DNA from: Sedimenticola hydrogenitrophicus
GTDB lineage: Bacteria; Pseudomonadota; Gammaproteobacteria; Chromatiales; Chromatiaceae
NCBI RefSeq assembly: GCF_025175675.1
Contig: NZ_JANIOA010000016.1
Span: 1-64,000 of the forward strand
DNA length: 64,000 nt
Direction of reading: 5' to 3'
The notes beneath the pieces were generated by a model. It worked only from the letters and a program-made list of their open reading frames with translations. It was not told where the DNA came from and searched no databases. Shown here piece after piece: positions 33,180-40,981 of the stretch. Position numbers and translations under genes: made by a program. How positions within the stretch are numbered: the first letter of the stretch is position 1; each line of letters opens with the position of its first letter.

Positions 33180-34316
33180 TCACTCGGGCACCTTCAACTC
33201 ATCGGGTATCTGCAATTCATCGGGTACCGATGGCCGATGGCCCTGCCCCGGCACATAGGCCCTGAGCTGGAACACATAGGCCAGAATCCTGGCCACCGCG
33301 AGATAGAGGCCGGCCGGTATCGGCTCGCCCAGTTCGGTATGGAAATAGATGGCACGCGCCAGCGCCGGCGATTCGATAACGGGCACCGCGTGCTCGCTAC
33401 CCACCCGACGAATATTGGCGGCTATCAGCTCGGTGCCCTTGGCCACCACCACCGGTGCATTCATGCGCAACTGGTTATAACGTAGCGCCACCGCGTAGTG
33501 GGTCGGGTTGGTGACGATCACATCCGCCTTGGGCACCTCGTCCATCATCCGCCGGGTGGCCATTTCCCGTTGCAGCTGCCGGATACGTCCCCGCACCTCC
33601 GGCCGTCCCTCGGTATCCTTCATCTCCTCCCTGATCTCCTGGCGGGTCATCTTCAACTGGCGCTTGTGATCCCAGAGCTGGAACGGCACATCCACCGCGG
33701 CCACCAGGATCAGCGTCGACGAGATCAGCACGAACGCCCAGCCGATCAGATTGACCAGTTCACTGATGGCGGGCGCCAGCGCCATGCCGCTCAGGCCGAT
33801 GAAGGAGTCCAGGGTGAGCCACAGCACCAGCGCGGTCGCCCCGCCCACCAGGAAAAACTTCGCCATCGCCTTGGCCAGCTCGACCAGTCCCTTCATCGAA
33901 AAGAGGCGCTTGAACCCTTTTAGCGGATTCATCTTACTCAGTTTCGGCGTCATCGCCTCGCCACTGAATGACACGCCACCCAGGGCGATCGAGCTGAGCA
34001 CCGCCACCACCACCATGACGACAAAAAACGGCGCCAGCATCAGCAGCGCATCCTGAATGCTGGCGACCAGCCGGCGGGTCATGGCCAGGGGATCAAACAT
34101 ATCGACCCGCGGAATGGTCAGGTTGGCGCTCATGATGCCGCTGAGACCCTCCCCCATGCTGCCGCTCATGCTCACCAGGACCATGCCGCCGATCAGGGTT
34201 ATGGCCAAGGTGTTCAACTCCTTGGAACGGGCTATCTGTCCCTTCTTCTTGGCGTCATCCAACCGTTTCGCTGTCGGTTCTTCTGTCTTCTCCTGGCCAT
34301 CTTCATTCTCAGCCAT
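33180..34316 (-). CDS. flhB: flagellar export switch protein FlhB
   Basis: The 378-residue protein has a charged N-terminus (EDGQEKTEEPTAKRLDDAKK), four membrane helices and the autocleavage motif N270-P-T-H in the cytoplasmic domain, whose cleavage switches export from rod/hook to filament substrates. A Pro/Asp-rich tail follows. It lies three bases after fliR. Confidence 0.95.
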   Translation of the reverse strand: MAENEDGQEKTEEPTAKRLDDAKKKGQIARSKELNTLAITLIGGMVLVSMSGSMGEGLSGIMSANLTIPRVDMFDPLAMTRRLVASIQDALLMLAPFFVVMVVVAVLSSIALGGVSFSGEAMTPKLSKMNPLKGFKRLFSMKGLVELAKAMAKFFLVGGATALVLWLTLDSFIGLSGMALAPAISELVNLIGWAFVLISSTLILVAAVDVPFQLWDHKRQLKMTRQEIREEMKDTEGRPEVRGRIRQLQREMATRRMMDEVPKADVIVTNPTHYAVALRYNQLRMNAPVVVAKGTELIAANIRRVGSEHAVPVIESPALARAIYFHTELGEPIPAGLYLAVARILAYVFQLRAYVPGQGHRPSVPDELQIPDELKVPE

Positions 34317-34319
34317 GCC

Positions 34320-35099
34320 TCACCTCTCGATGCGCAGCAGCTGTTGGGTAAAGGAGAGTCCCTCATCCAGCAGTTCGGAAAAGTTGCCCATGACATCGGG
34401 CAGGGTGATCCAGATCAGCATGAACCCGATCAGGATCGACATGGGGAAGCCGACGGCGAAGATATTCAGTTGCGGCGCGGCACGGCCGATGACGCCCATG
34501 CCGAGGTTGACCAGCAGCAGCGCGGCCACCACCGGCAGGGCCATGAGCAATCCGGCGGTGAACATCCGGCTGGCCCAGCCGACGATCTCCGACAGGCCGT
34601 TCTGGCTGAGGCCGGTCATCGCCACCGGAAAGGTATGAAAACTCTGGGCCAGGGTCTCGATCAGCACCAGGTGCCCGTTCAGAATCAAAAACAGCAGCGT
34701 GGCCAGGATCAGGTAGAACTGGGAGATCACCGGCACCTGCACGCCATTTTGCGGATCCACCATGGAGGCAAAGCCGAGCCCCATGCTGTAGGCGATCACC
34801 TGGCCGCCGAAGATCAGGGAGGCAAACACCATCTGCAGCATGAATCCCATGAACACCCCGATCAGTATCTGCTGCAGCAGGATGACGAAAGCCTCGTGAC
34901 TAAAGGGATCGACCACCGGTGGCGGCGGAATGACCGGCACCAGCACCCAGGTCAGTACCAGTACGAAACCGATCCTGAACAGCACCGGCGTCTGGCGCGA
35001 GCTGAACACCGGCGCGGATATCATTAACGCCCCAACACGCACAAACGGCCAGAAGAAGGCGGCCAGCCAGGTCTGCAGTTGCACGTCGCTAAACAGCAT
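34320..35099 (-). CDS. fliR: flagellar export protein FliR
   Basis: The 259-residue protein has six membrane helices and the FliR signatures FFWPFVRVGALMISAPVFS and LNIFAVGFPMSILIGF. It is part of the FliPQR export gate. It overlaps no neighbour but lies 15 bp from fliQ and 3 bp from flhB in the same operon. Confidence 0.95.
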   Translation of the reverse strand: MLFSDVQLQTWLAAFFWPFVRVGALMISAPVFSSRQTPVLFRIGFVLVLTWVLVPVIPPPPVVDPFSHEAFVILLQQILIGVFMGFMLQMVFASLIFGGQVIAYSMGLGFASMVDPQNGVQVPVISQFYLILATLLFLILNGHLVLIETLAQSFHTFPVAMTGLSQNGLSEIVGWASRMFTAGLLMALPVVAALLLVNLGMGVIGRAAPQLNIFAVGFPMSILIGFMLIWITLPDVMGNFSELLDEGLSFTQQLLRIER

Positions 35100-35114
35100 C
35101 AGGAGGCCCGGCGG

Positions 35115-35384
35115 CTAACCGACGAAATCCGGTACGCTCTCATAGAGCGTCAGGGTGAAGTTCATGATCACCTGCAGCATCCAGGGGCCGGTCATCATCA
35201 ACACCACCACCACGATGATCAGCTTGGGGATGAAACTGAGGGTCATCTCGTTGATCTGCGTGGCGGCCTGAAACATCGCCACCAGCAGACCCACCGCCAG
35301 GGCGGGAATCAGCAACACCGCGCCCAGGGCGACCGTGACTTCCAGTGCCCGCTGACCAATATCGAGTACGCTGTCCGGTGTCAC
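35115..35384 (-). CDS. fliQ: flagellar export protein FliQ
   Basis: The 89-residue protein has two membrane helices and the typical PALAVGLLVAMFQAATQINE and FIPKLIIVVVV segments. It joins FliP and FliR in the export gate. It is 12 bp downstream of fliP. Confidence 0.95.
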   Translation of the reverse strand: MTPDSVLDIGQRALEVTVALGAVLLIPALAVGLLVAMFQAATQINEMTLSFIPKLIIVVVVLMMTGPWMLQVIMNFTLTLYESVPDFVG

Positions 35385-35396
35385 CCTGCCCCTCCG

Positions 35397-36134
35397 TTAA
35401 ACTAGAAAACTGGACGCCAGGGTGCCGAACAACAGCGCCCATCCGTCAATGAGTACAAACAGCATGATCTTGAACGGGAGTGAGATGATCAGTGGCGAGA
35501 GCATCATCATACCCATCGACATCAGCACACTGGCCACCACCAGGTCGATGATCAGGAACGGGATGAAGATCAGAAATCCGATCTGAAAACCGGTCTTCAG
35601 TTCCGAGGTGGCGAAGGCCGGCAGCAGCACGGAGAACGGTACCGCTTCGGGCGACTCGAATTCAGCAAAATTGCCGATGCGGGCAAACAGCGCCAGGTCA
35701 CTCTCGCGGGTCTGTCCCATCATGAAGCCGCGCATGGGAATGGCCGCGCGCTCCAACGCCTGGGTCGCCGTCACCTGCTCCTCCATATAGGGCCGTACCC
35801 CCTGGTCATAGACCTGTTGAAATACCGGCATCATGATGAACAGGGTCAGAAACAGCGCCAGTCCGATCATGATCTGATTGGAGGGGGTGCTCTGGGTACC
35901 CAGTGCCTGACGCAGGATGGCCAGTACGATCACGATACGGGCGAATGAGGTCATCATCAGCAGGCCACCCGGCAACAGGGTCAGCGCCGTCATCAGAAAC
36001 AGCACCTGAATGCTCAGGCTGTAAGTCTGTCCACCGTCCGCATTGGGTGTAGCCGTCAACGCATCCAGGCCCGGTGCCGCGGTGACGGCAAACGGGAGCA
36101 GCAAGAGGATTAAAAACCGCAACAGACCCATCAT
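35397..36134 (-). CDS. fliP: flagellar export protein FliP
   Basis: The 245-residue protein has a signal-peptide-like N-terminus and four membrane helices, with [20 protein letters not shown], shown as [36 protein letters not shown] and [20 protein letters not shown] being characteristic of FliP. It forms the core pentamer of the export gate. It overlaps the fliO stop by four bases. Confidence 0.95.
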   Translation of the reverse strand: MMGLLRFLILLLLPFAVTAAPGLDALTATPNADGGQTYSLSIQVLFLMTALTLLPGGLLMMTSFARIVIVLAILRQALGTQSTPSNQIMIGLALFLTLFIMMPVFQQVYDQGVRPYMEEQVTATQALERAAIPMRGFMMGQTRESDLALFARIGNFAEFESPEAVPFSVLLPAFATSELKTGFQIGFLIFIPFLIIDLVVASVLMSMGMMMLSPLIISLPFKIMLFVLIDGWALLFGTLASSFLV

Positions 36135-36556
36135 TTCTTTCGCTCCGCCAATGCCGTCTCCAGTTGAGGGGCGAAGCGTTCATCGGTTTCGTCGGTAGCC
36201 TCCCCTTCCTCCAGCACATGCAACGTCTGGACCCGTCCCGGGGCCACCCCCACCAACAGCCGGGTGGTGCCGACCCGTAACAGTACCGCCCGTTCGCGCG
36301 GCCCGAGCGAGACGCCACTCAATATTGCAATCTCCCCCTTGGAGGACATGGGCAGCCGGCCATATCGGCGCAGCAGCCAGCCGAGTGCAAAAATCAGCGC
36401 CAGGATCAACACCAGGCCGCCAGCCGTCTCCAGCAGCACACCGCCACCCAGGGGCGATGGTGCCAGCGCGGGCGCGGCCGGACGTTCTGCCTCGGCCGGC
36501 GCGATCAACGGCACCAGGAGCAACTGCAGACCGGTGAGGATCAGCGGCCATCTCAT
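36131..36556 (-). CDS. fliO: flagellar protein FliO
   Basis: The 141-residue protein has an N-terminal signal/anchor, a membrane helix [17 protein letters not shown] and a cytoplasmic segment with [15 protein letters not shown] and LVGVAPG, typical of FliO, which helps assemble FliP. It overlaps fliN and fliP by four bases each. Confidence 0.9.
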   Translation of the reverse strand: MRWPLILTGLQLLLVPLIAPAEAERPAAPALAPSPLGGGVLLETAGGLVLILALIFALGWLLRRYGRLPMSSKGEIAILSGVSLGPRERAVLLRVGTTRLLVGVAPGRVQTLHVLEEGEATDETDERFAPQLETALAERKK

Positions 36557-36975
36557 CTGCCGAGTCTCCGCACCCGGTCGGCGGGGCTGATGATATCGGT
36601 GAGGCGAATACCGAACTTCTCGTTCACCACCACCACTTCGCCTTTCGCGATCAGCGTGCCGTTGACCAGCACATCCATCGGCTCACCAGCGAGACGATCC
36701 AGCTCCACCACCGAGCCCTGATTCAGCTGCAGCAGATTGCGTATCGAGATCTGGGTCCGGCCGATCTCCATGGAGATGGTGACCGGCACATCCAGGATGG
36801 CATCCATCTGCACCTCGCCACCCCCGCCCTTGGCGGATTCGGCGGTCAACTCCTGGAATTGCGCCGTGTCCGCGGTCATGCCGCCTGACGCCGGGATCAC
36901 GTCATCCTGTTCTTCCAGCGCGGCGGCCCACTCATCGGCCAGTGCTTGGTTCGGGTCTTTGTCTAAATCGCTCAT
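36553..36975 (-). CDS. fliN: flagellar motor switch protein FliN
   Basis: The 140-residue protein has an acidic N-terminal extension and a C-terminal SpoA domain with LDVPVTISMEIGRTQISIRN, GSVVELDRLAGEPMDVLVNG (the hallmark) and FGIRLTDIISP. It makes up the C-ring with FliM and FliG. It lies 27 bp after fliM. Confidence 0.95.
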   Translation of the reverse strand: MSDLDKDPNQALADEWAAALEEQDDVIPASGGMTADTAQFQELTAESAKGGGGEVQMDAILDVPVTISMEIGRTQISIRNLLQLNQGSVVELDRLAGEPMDVLVNGTLIAKGEVVVVNEKFGIRLTDIISPADRVRRLGR

Positions 36976-37002
36976 GCTCTTGTCCTGGCTAATAACCGTT
37001 GA

Positions 37003-38013
37003 TCAGGATTCATTCAGCAGATCCTGCAGTCCTATATGTTTTGGTGGGTCAATCCATTTCTCGATCTTGATCCCGTAGTACCCATCCGAGACACCCACCC
37101 TTCCGGAGAAGATCGGCACATCGGCCGCGGCCACCTCGACCACCTGCGGGATATCCACCGGTATCACATCGCCCTTCTTCAATCTGGCGAGCTCCTGCAT
37201 GGTCAGGGTGGTCTCGCAAAACACCGTGGAGAGCTCGACCGACACGCCCATGATCTCGTCCTTCAGGGCAACCAGCCAACGCTCATCCTTGTCACCGCGG
37301 TCCGACTGCACGCCGGCGTCCAGCAGATCCCGGATCGGTTCGATCATTGAGTAGGGCATGCAGATATGCATATCGCCGCCACCGGCTTCGAGATCGATAT
37401 GGAATGAAGTGACCACCACCACCTCGGACGGGCTCACGATATTGGCGAACTGTGGATTGACCTCCGAGCCGACGCATTCGAATTTCAGCGGCAATACCGG
37501 TTTCCATGCTTCGTGCAGATCACTGAATGCGAGATTCAGCAGCATCTGCACCACCCGCAACTCCGTGGGAGTGAAATCGCGGCCTTCAATCTTGGTATGA
37601 AAACGGCCGCTGCCACCAAAGAAGTTGTCCACCACGCTGAACACCAGCTTGGGATCCAGGACAAACAGCCCCTTGCCCTTGAGCGGGGCGACCTTCACCA
37701 GATTCAGGCTGGTTGGAACGAACAGGCTATGCACAAACTCGGAGAATTTGAGCATCTGCACGCCCGACACGGAGATATCGGCCGAACGCCGCAGCATATT
37801 GAACAGACTGGTGCGGAAATAGCGGGCGAACCGCTCATTCACCATCTCCAGCGTGGGCAGGCGACCACGGACGATTCTGTCCTGGCTGGCGAAATCGTAG
37901 GAGCGGGCCTCGCCATCCAGCAGGTCATCCGCCTCGGTATTGATATCGCCGTCATCGACACCGTGCAGCAGCGCGTCGATTTCGTCTTGTGAGAGCAGGT
38001 CACTGGCAGCCAT
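37003..38013 (-). CDS. fliM: flagellar motor switch protein FliM
   Basis: The 336-residue protein has the N-terminal CheY-binding motif LLSQDEIDALLHG, a middle domain with the GGSGR-type loop (FFGGSGRF) and a C-terminal SpoA domain (ELARLKKGDVIPVDIP). CheY-phosphate binding changes rotation. It lies four bases after fliL. Confidence 0.95.
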   Translation of the reverse strand: MAASDLLSQDEIDALLHGVDDGDINTEADDLLDGEARSYDFASQDRIVRGRLPTLEMVNERFARYFRTSLFNMLRRSADISVSGVQMLKFSEFVHSLFVPTSLNLVKVAPLKGKGLFVLDPKLVFSVVDNFFGGSGRFHTKIEGRDFTPTELRVVQMLLNLAFSDLHEAWKPVLPLKFECVGSEVNPQFANIVSPSEVVVVTSFHIDLEAGGGDMHICMPYSMIEPIRDLLDAGVQSDRGDKDERWLVALKDEIMGVSVELSTVFCETTLTMQELARLKKGDVIPVDIPQVVEVAAADVPIFSGRVGVSDGYYGIKIEKWIDPPKHIGLQDLLNES

Positions 38014-38017
38014 GGTT

Positions 38018-38530
38018 TTATTGCATCACAAAGGAGGTAAAGAACACGGCCTCGATCTCACCCGGCCCTTTCTGGTCCTTCAATATCTGGTTGATCGTGT
38101 TGAAGGCTTCCGCCTGGAGCTTCTCTTTTCCTTTCCTGTCGCGCAGCACCGCATCCTGTTGATTGCCGAACAGCGACAACAGGTTATGCCGCACCATCGG
38201 ATCATTGTATTTGATAAACTCAATCAGGGCGGGGTCACGGGCCATCACCTGCACACCGATCTGGAGCATTTTTGCCTTGCCGCCCGGGGGTAGATTGACG
38301 ACAAAAACCGGATTCAACGGGTGATAGAGGGCCGGGCGCTGCTCCTCGACCACTTCCGCTGCCGCTTCATCCGTCGACTCTTCGTCTCCGCCGATGAAAA
38401 ACCAGCCCACGCCGAGACCGATCACCAGCAGCAGGACCACACCGGCTATTATGATGATCAGCTTCTTTTTTGATCCGCCGCTGTTTTCCGCACCCAGATC
38501 AAGATCTTCATCTTCCTGTTTTTTTGCCAC
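38018..38530 (-). CDS. fliL: flagellar basal-body protein FliL
   Basis: The 170-residue protein has an acidic cytoplasmic tail, one membrane helix (KLIIIIAGVVLLLVIGLGVGW, shown as LIIIIAGVVLLLVIGLGVG) and a periplasmic domain with FVVNLPPGGKAKMLQIGVQV. FliL supports stators near the basal body. It begins with GTG after GAGGAACAGTTT, is the first gene of the leftward block, and has a sigma-54-like promoter 34-49 bp upstream. Confidence 0.93.
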   Translation of the reverse strand: MAKKQEDEDLDLGAENSGGSKKKLIIIIAGVVLLLVIGLGVGWFFIGGDEESTDEAAAEVVEEQRPALYHPLNPVFVVNLPPGGKAKMLQIGVQVMARDPALIEFIKYNDPMVRHNLLSLFGNQQDAVLRDRKGKEKLQAEAFNTINQILKDQKGPGEIEAVFFTSFVMQ

Positions 38531-38563
38531 AAACTGTTCCTCGCATAAGCCCGAACCAACCTA

Positions 38564-38579
38564 TGCAATAGGCATACCA
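38564..38579 (-). promoter_or_regulatory. sigma-54 promoter upstream of fliL
   Basis: On the minus strand TGGTATG-CCTA-TTGCA matches the sigma-54 -24/-12 pattern, with GG and GC separated by exactly 10 bases. It ends 33 bp before the fliL start. RpoN-dependent control of class II/III flagellar genes is established for polar-flagellated gammaproteobacteria. The AT-rich 38580-38650 upstream could hold activator sites; I see no defined one. Confidence 0.65.
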
Positions 38580-38825
38580 TTTATTAATTGATGATTTTTT
38601 ATTTAATTTTCAAATAGTTATTATTTTTAATCGACAAGCGACAAAGAATTGACTGCCGGCAGGCCCGCCACAAGGCAAAAAAATGGCAGCCACGCCGCCG
38701 GGAACCCGCCCGCAACAGCACATGATACTTAGGGCTCGCGCAAGAATAATTCCATAGTACCGAGGGCGTTCCTGGACCCCGCTGCCAAGGCACGCTTTGC
38801 AGGCAATGGCTGGGAACGGCTTGGG

Positions 38826-38960
38826 CGGGCGCTGAAAACGGGGCCGGATTCGAGGAAACAGCCATCGTGTGAGGCCGCTCCTGGGCATCCCTGCCCCCGC
38901 GGCATTAGTGAATCCGTTCACGTCGCCGGCGAGGCAGGCCAATCACCCTATGAGTAGTTT
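38826..38960. repeat. family A element, copy 2 (half plus unrelated insertion)
   Basis: The stretch carries the family A right half: GGGCGCTGAAAACGGGGC, GCCGGATTCGAGGAAACA, GCCATCGTGTGAGGCC and, after about 47 unrelated bases, GGCAGGCCAATCACC and GAGTAGTT. The left half is missing or diverged. It lies between the fliL promoter and the metallopeptidase gene. The rest of the 444-bp gap 38531-38974 shows no gene. Confidence 0.75.
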
Positions 38961-38974
38961 CTGAAAAAGTAGAT

Positions 38975-39664
38975 TTAATGCCGCAAGAAACGCATCCAGC
39001 GCCAGAAATTGAGCAGGCCGGCCAGGGAGGCGGCCAGGTAGGTGAGGGAGCAGGCCCGCAGGATGGTCCTGGCCGCGGGTAGTTGCTTCTTGTCCAGATA
39101 ACCCGATTCCAGCAGCGGCATGGCCCGCCCGAAACTGGCATCCCACTCAACCGGCAGGGTCACCAGTTGCACCAATAGCCCCACTCCCAGGGTAGCCACG
39201 GCCGCCAGGAACATCAGGGCACCCGCCGCCGGGGCCTTGGTGATCAGCGTCAGCACCGGGACCGCGAACAACAGAAACGAACCGAGACGCTCCGTCACCA
39301 GGGCAATCTTCACCAGACGCATGCGCCAGCGGAACGGCCCATACCCCAGGGCGTGCTGGATGGCATGCCCCACTTCGTGGGCAGCCGTCACTACCGCCGT
39401 CAGGGTCCGGCCATCCAGGTTATCCGGGGTGAGGCGGACACATCGGGTCACCGGGTCATAGTGATCGCCCTGCCCCGCGGCCGCGGCCCCCACCCCAACC
39501 TGATCCAGGGAGAGCCTGCCCAGCAGATGGGACGCCAACTCACCCCCGGTGCCGGGAAACCGCCCGTCTTCCCGGCTATGCCGGGCTAGAACCGACCTGA
39601 CCCACCACTGCGGTCCCAGAATAAGGAGTATCAACACGATAAAAAGGATGACGAACTGCATCAC
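38975..39664 (-). CDS. membrane zinc metallopeptidase (Zn_peptidase_2/YugP-like)
   Basis: The 229-residue protein has an N-terminal membrane helix, the zinc motif H96-E97-V-G-H100 in TAAHEVGHAIQH and further membrane helices in the C-terminal half. The order and spacing match the YugP/DUF-type neutral zinc metallopeptidases, whose substrates are largely unknown. Its start abuts the MFS transporter stop with no gap, so the two are probably co-transcribed. Confidence 0.85.
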   Translation of the reverse strand: MMQFVILFIVLILLILGPQWWVRSVLARHSREDGRFPGTGGELASHLLGRLSLDQVGVGAAAAGQGDHYDPVTRCVRLTPDNLDGRTLTAVVTAAHEVGHAIQHALGYGPFRWRMRLVKIALVTERLGSFLLFAVPVLTLITKAPAAGALMFLAAVATLGVGLLVQLVTLPVEWDASFGRAMPLLESGYLDKKQLPAARTILRACSLTYLAASLAGLLNFWRWMRFLRH

Positions 39665-40957
39665 TCACTCTTCCAGTAGCCGGGCCTGAGCCCTTGCCGC
39701 CGTTTCGTCCACCCGCTTGAGCAGCAGGGCACCGGCCACGAACAGCACCGCCACGGCGAGAATGGAAAGCCTGGGACTCCCCGTTGCCACACTGACCATT
39801 CCCATCAGCAGCGGGCCCAACACGGCAGCGAACTTTCCCAACATATTATAGAAGCCGAAGAACTCGGCCGGCTTATCCACCGGGATAAGCCGGGCATAGA
39901 ACGACCGGCTGAGGGCCTGAATCCCCCCCTGGACCAGACCGACCGCCACCGCCAGCAGATAAAACTCCCACACCTGACTCATCTGATAGGCCCAGAGGAT
40001 GATCACCAGATAGACGCCGATGCCAACAAAAATGCCCTGCCGCGGACCGAAGCGCTCGCCCAGCCGTCCGAACAGCAGCGCCGCCGGAAAGCCGACAAAC
40101 TGGGTGATCAGCAGCGCCACAATCAGATCATTGGCATCAAAGCCGAGGGCCAGGCCATAATCCACCGCCATCCTGATGATGGTATCCACGCCATCGATAT
40201 AGAGCCAATAAGCGACCAGAAACAGTCCCGCCTGACGCAACAGCCTCAGCCGCGAGAAGGTGTAGCGCAGCTGCTGCACCCCGGCCCTGATACCGGTCAG
40301 CCAGCCGCGGGTGGTGGAGACCACCGGTTCGGGCACGAACAGCAGCACGGGCAGGCTGAAGACCGCCCACCAGATCGCCACCATCAGGAATGAGGCCTTC
40401 ACCGCGGCGGCCGCATCGGCCAGACCAAACAGCGGCGGATCGAGCGTCATCCAGACGTTGACGGCAAACAGGATACCGCCCCCCAGATAGCCCAGGGCGT
40501 AACCGAAGGAGGAGACCATGTCCAATTCCGGTTCCGTAGCCACCTCGATCAACAGCGCATCATAGAACACGTTGCTGCTGGAAAATCCGATCACTGCCAG
40601 GGTATAGAGCGCCAGTGCCAGCATCCATCCACCGGCGGCCACCAGGTAGAGGCTGCCGGTCATGATGATCCCCATTATGGCGAAAAAGAGCAGGAACCGT
40701 TTACGCGCGCTCCCGCGGTCGGCGATGGCACCCAGCAGCGGTGCCAGCAGCACGACCACCATGCTGGCGAGGGCATTGAAACTCCCCAGCATGAAGGTGC
40801 TCTCGCCGGCATCCAAACCGCTGGCCCAGTACTGCTTGAAGAATAACGGAAAAAAGCCGGCCATCACGGTCGTCGCGAAGGCGGAATTGGCCCAGTCATA
40901 CAGGCCCCATGAGACAACCCGCCGACTCTTCCAGACTGCGTTCCTGTGCTGCGTCAC
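39665..40957 (-). CDS. MFS transporter of the UMF1/Atg22-like family
   Basis: The 430-residue permease has about 12 membrane helices. The N-terminus SWGLYDWANSAFATTVMAGF and the following loop PLLGAIADRGSARKRFL are the hallmarks of the UMF1/Atg22 branch of the major facilitator superfamily. The substrate is unknown; amino-acid or metabolite efflux is typical of relatives. It begins with GTG and lies 24 bp after the hybrid kinase gene stop. Confidence 0.83.
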   Translation of the reverse strand: MTQHRNAVWKSRRVVSWGLYDWANSAFATTVMAGFFPLFFKQYWASGLDAGESTFMLGSFNALASMVVVLLAPLLGAIADRGSARKRFLLFFAIMGIIMTGSLYLVAAGGWMLALALYTLAVIGFSSSNVFYDALLIEVATEPELDMVSSFGYALGYLGGGILFAVNVWMTLDPPLFGLADAAAAVKASFLMVAIWWAVFSLPVLLFVPEPVVSTTRGWLTGIRAGVQQLRYTFSRLRLLRQAGLFLVAYWLYIDGVDTIIRMAVDYGLALGFDANDLIVALLITQFVGFPAALLFGRLGERFGPRQGIFVGIGVYLVIILWAYQMSQVWEFYLLAVAVGLVQGGIQALSRSFYARLIPVDKPAEFFGFYNMLGKFAAVLGPLLMGMVSVATGSPRLSILAVAVLFVAGALLLKRVDETAARAQARLLEE

Positions 40958-40981
40958 ACGCGCTCCATTGATCTGGCTCCG

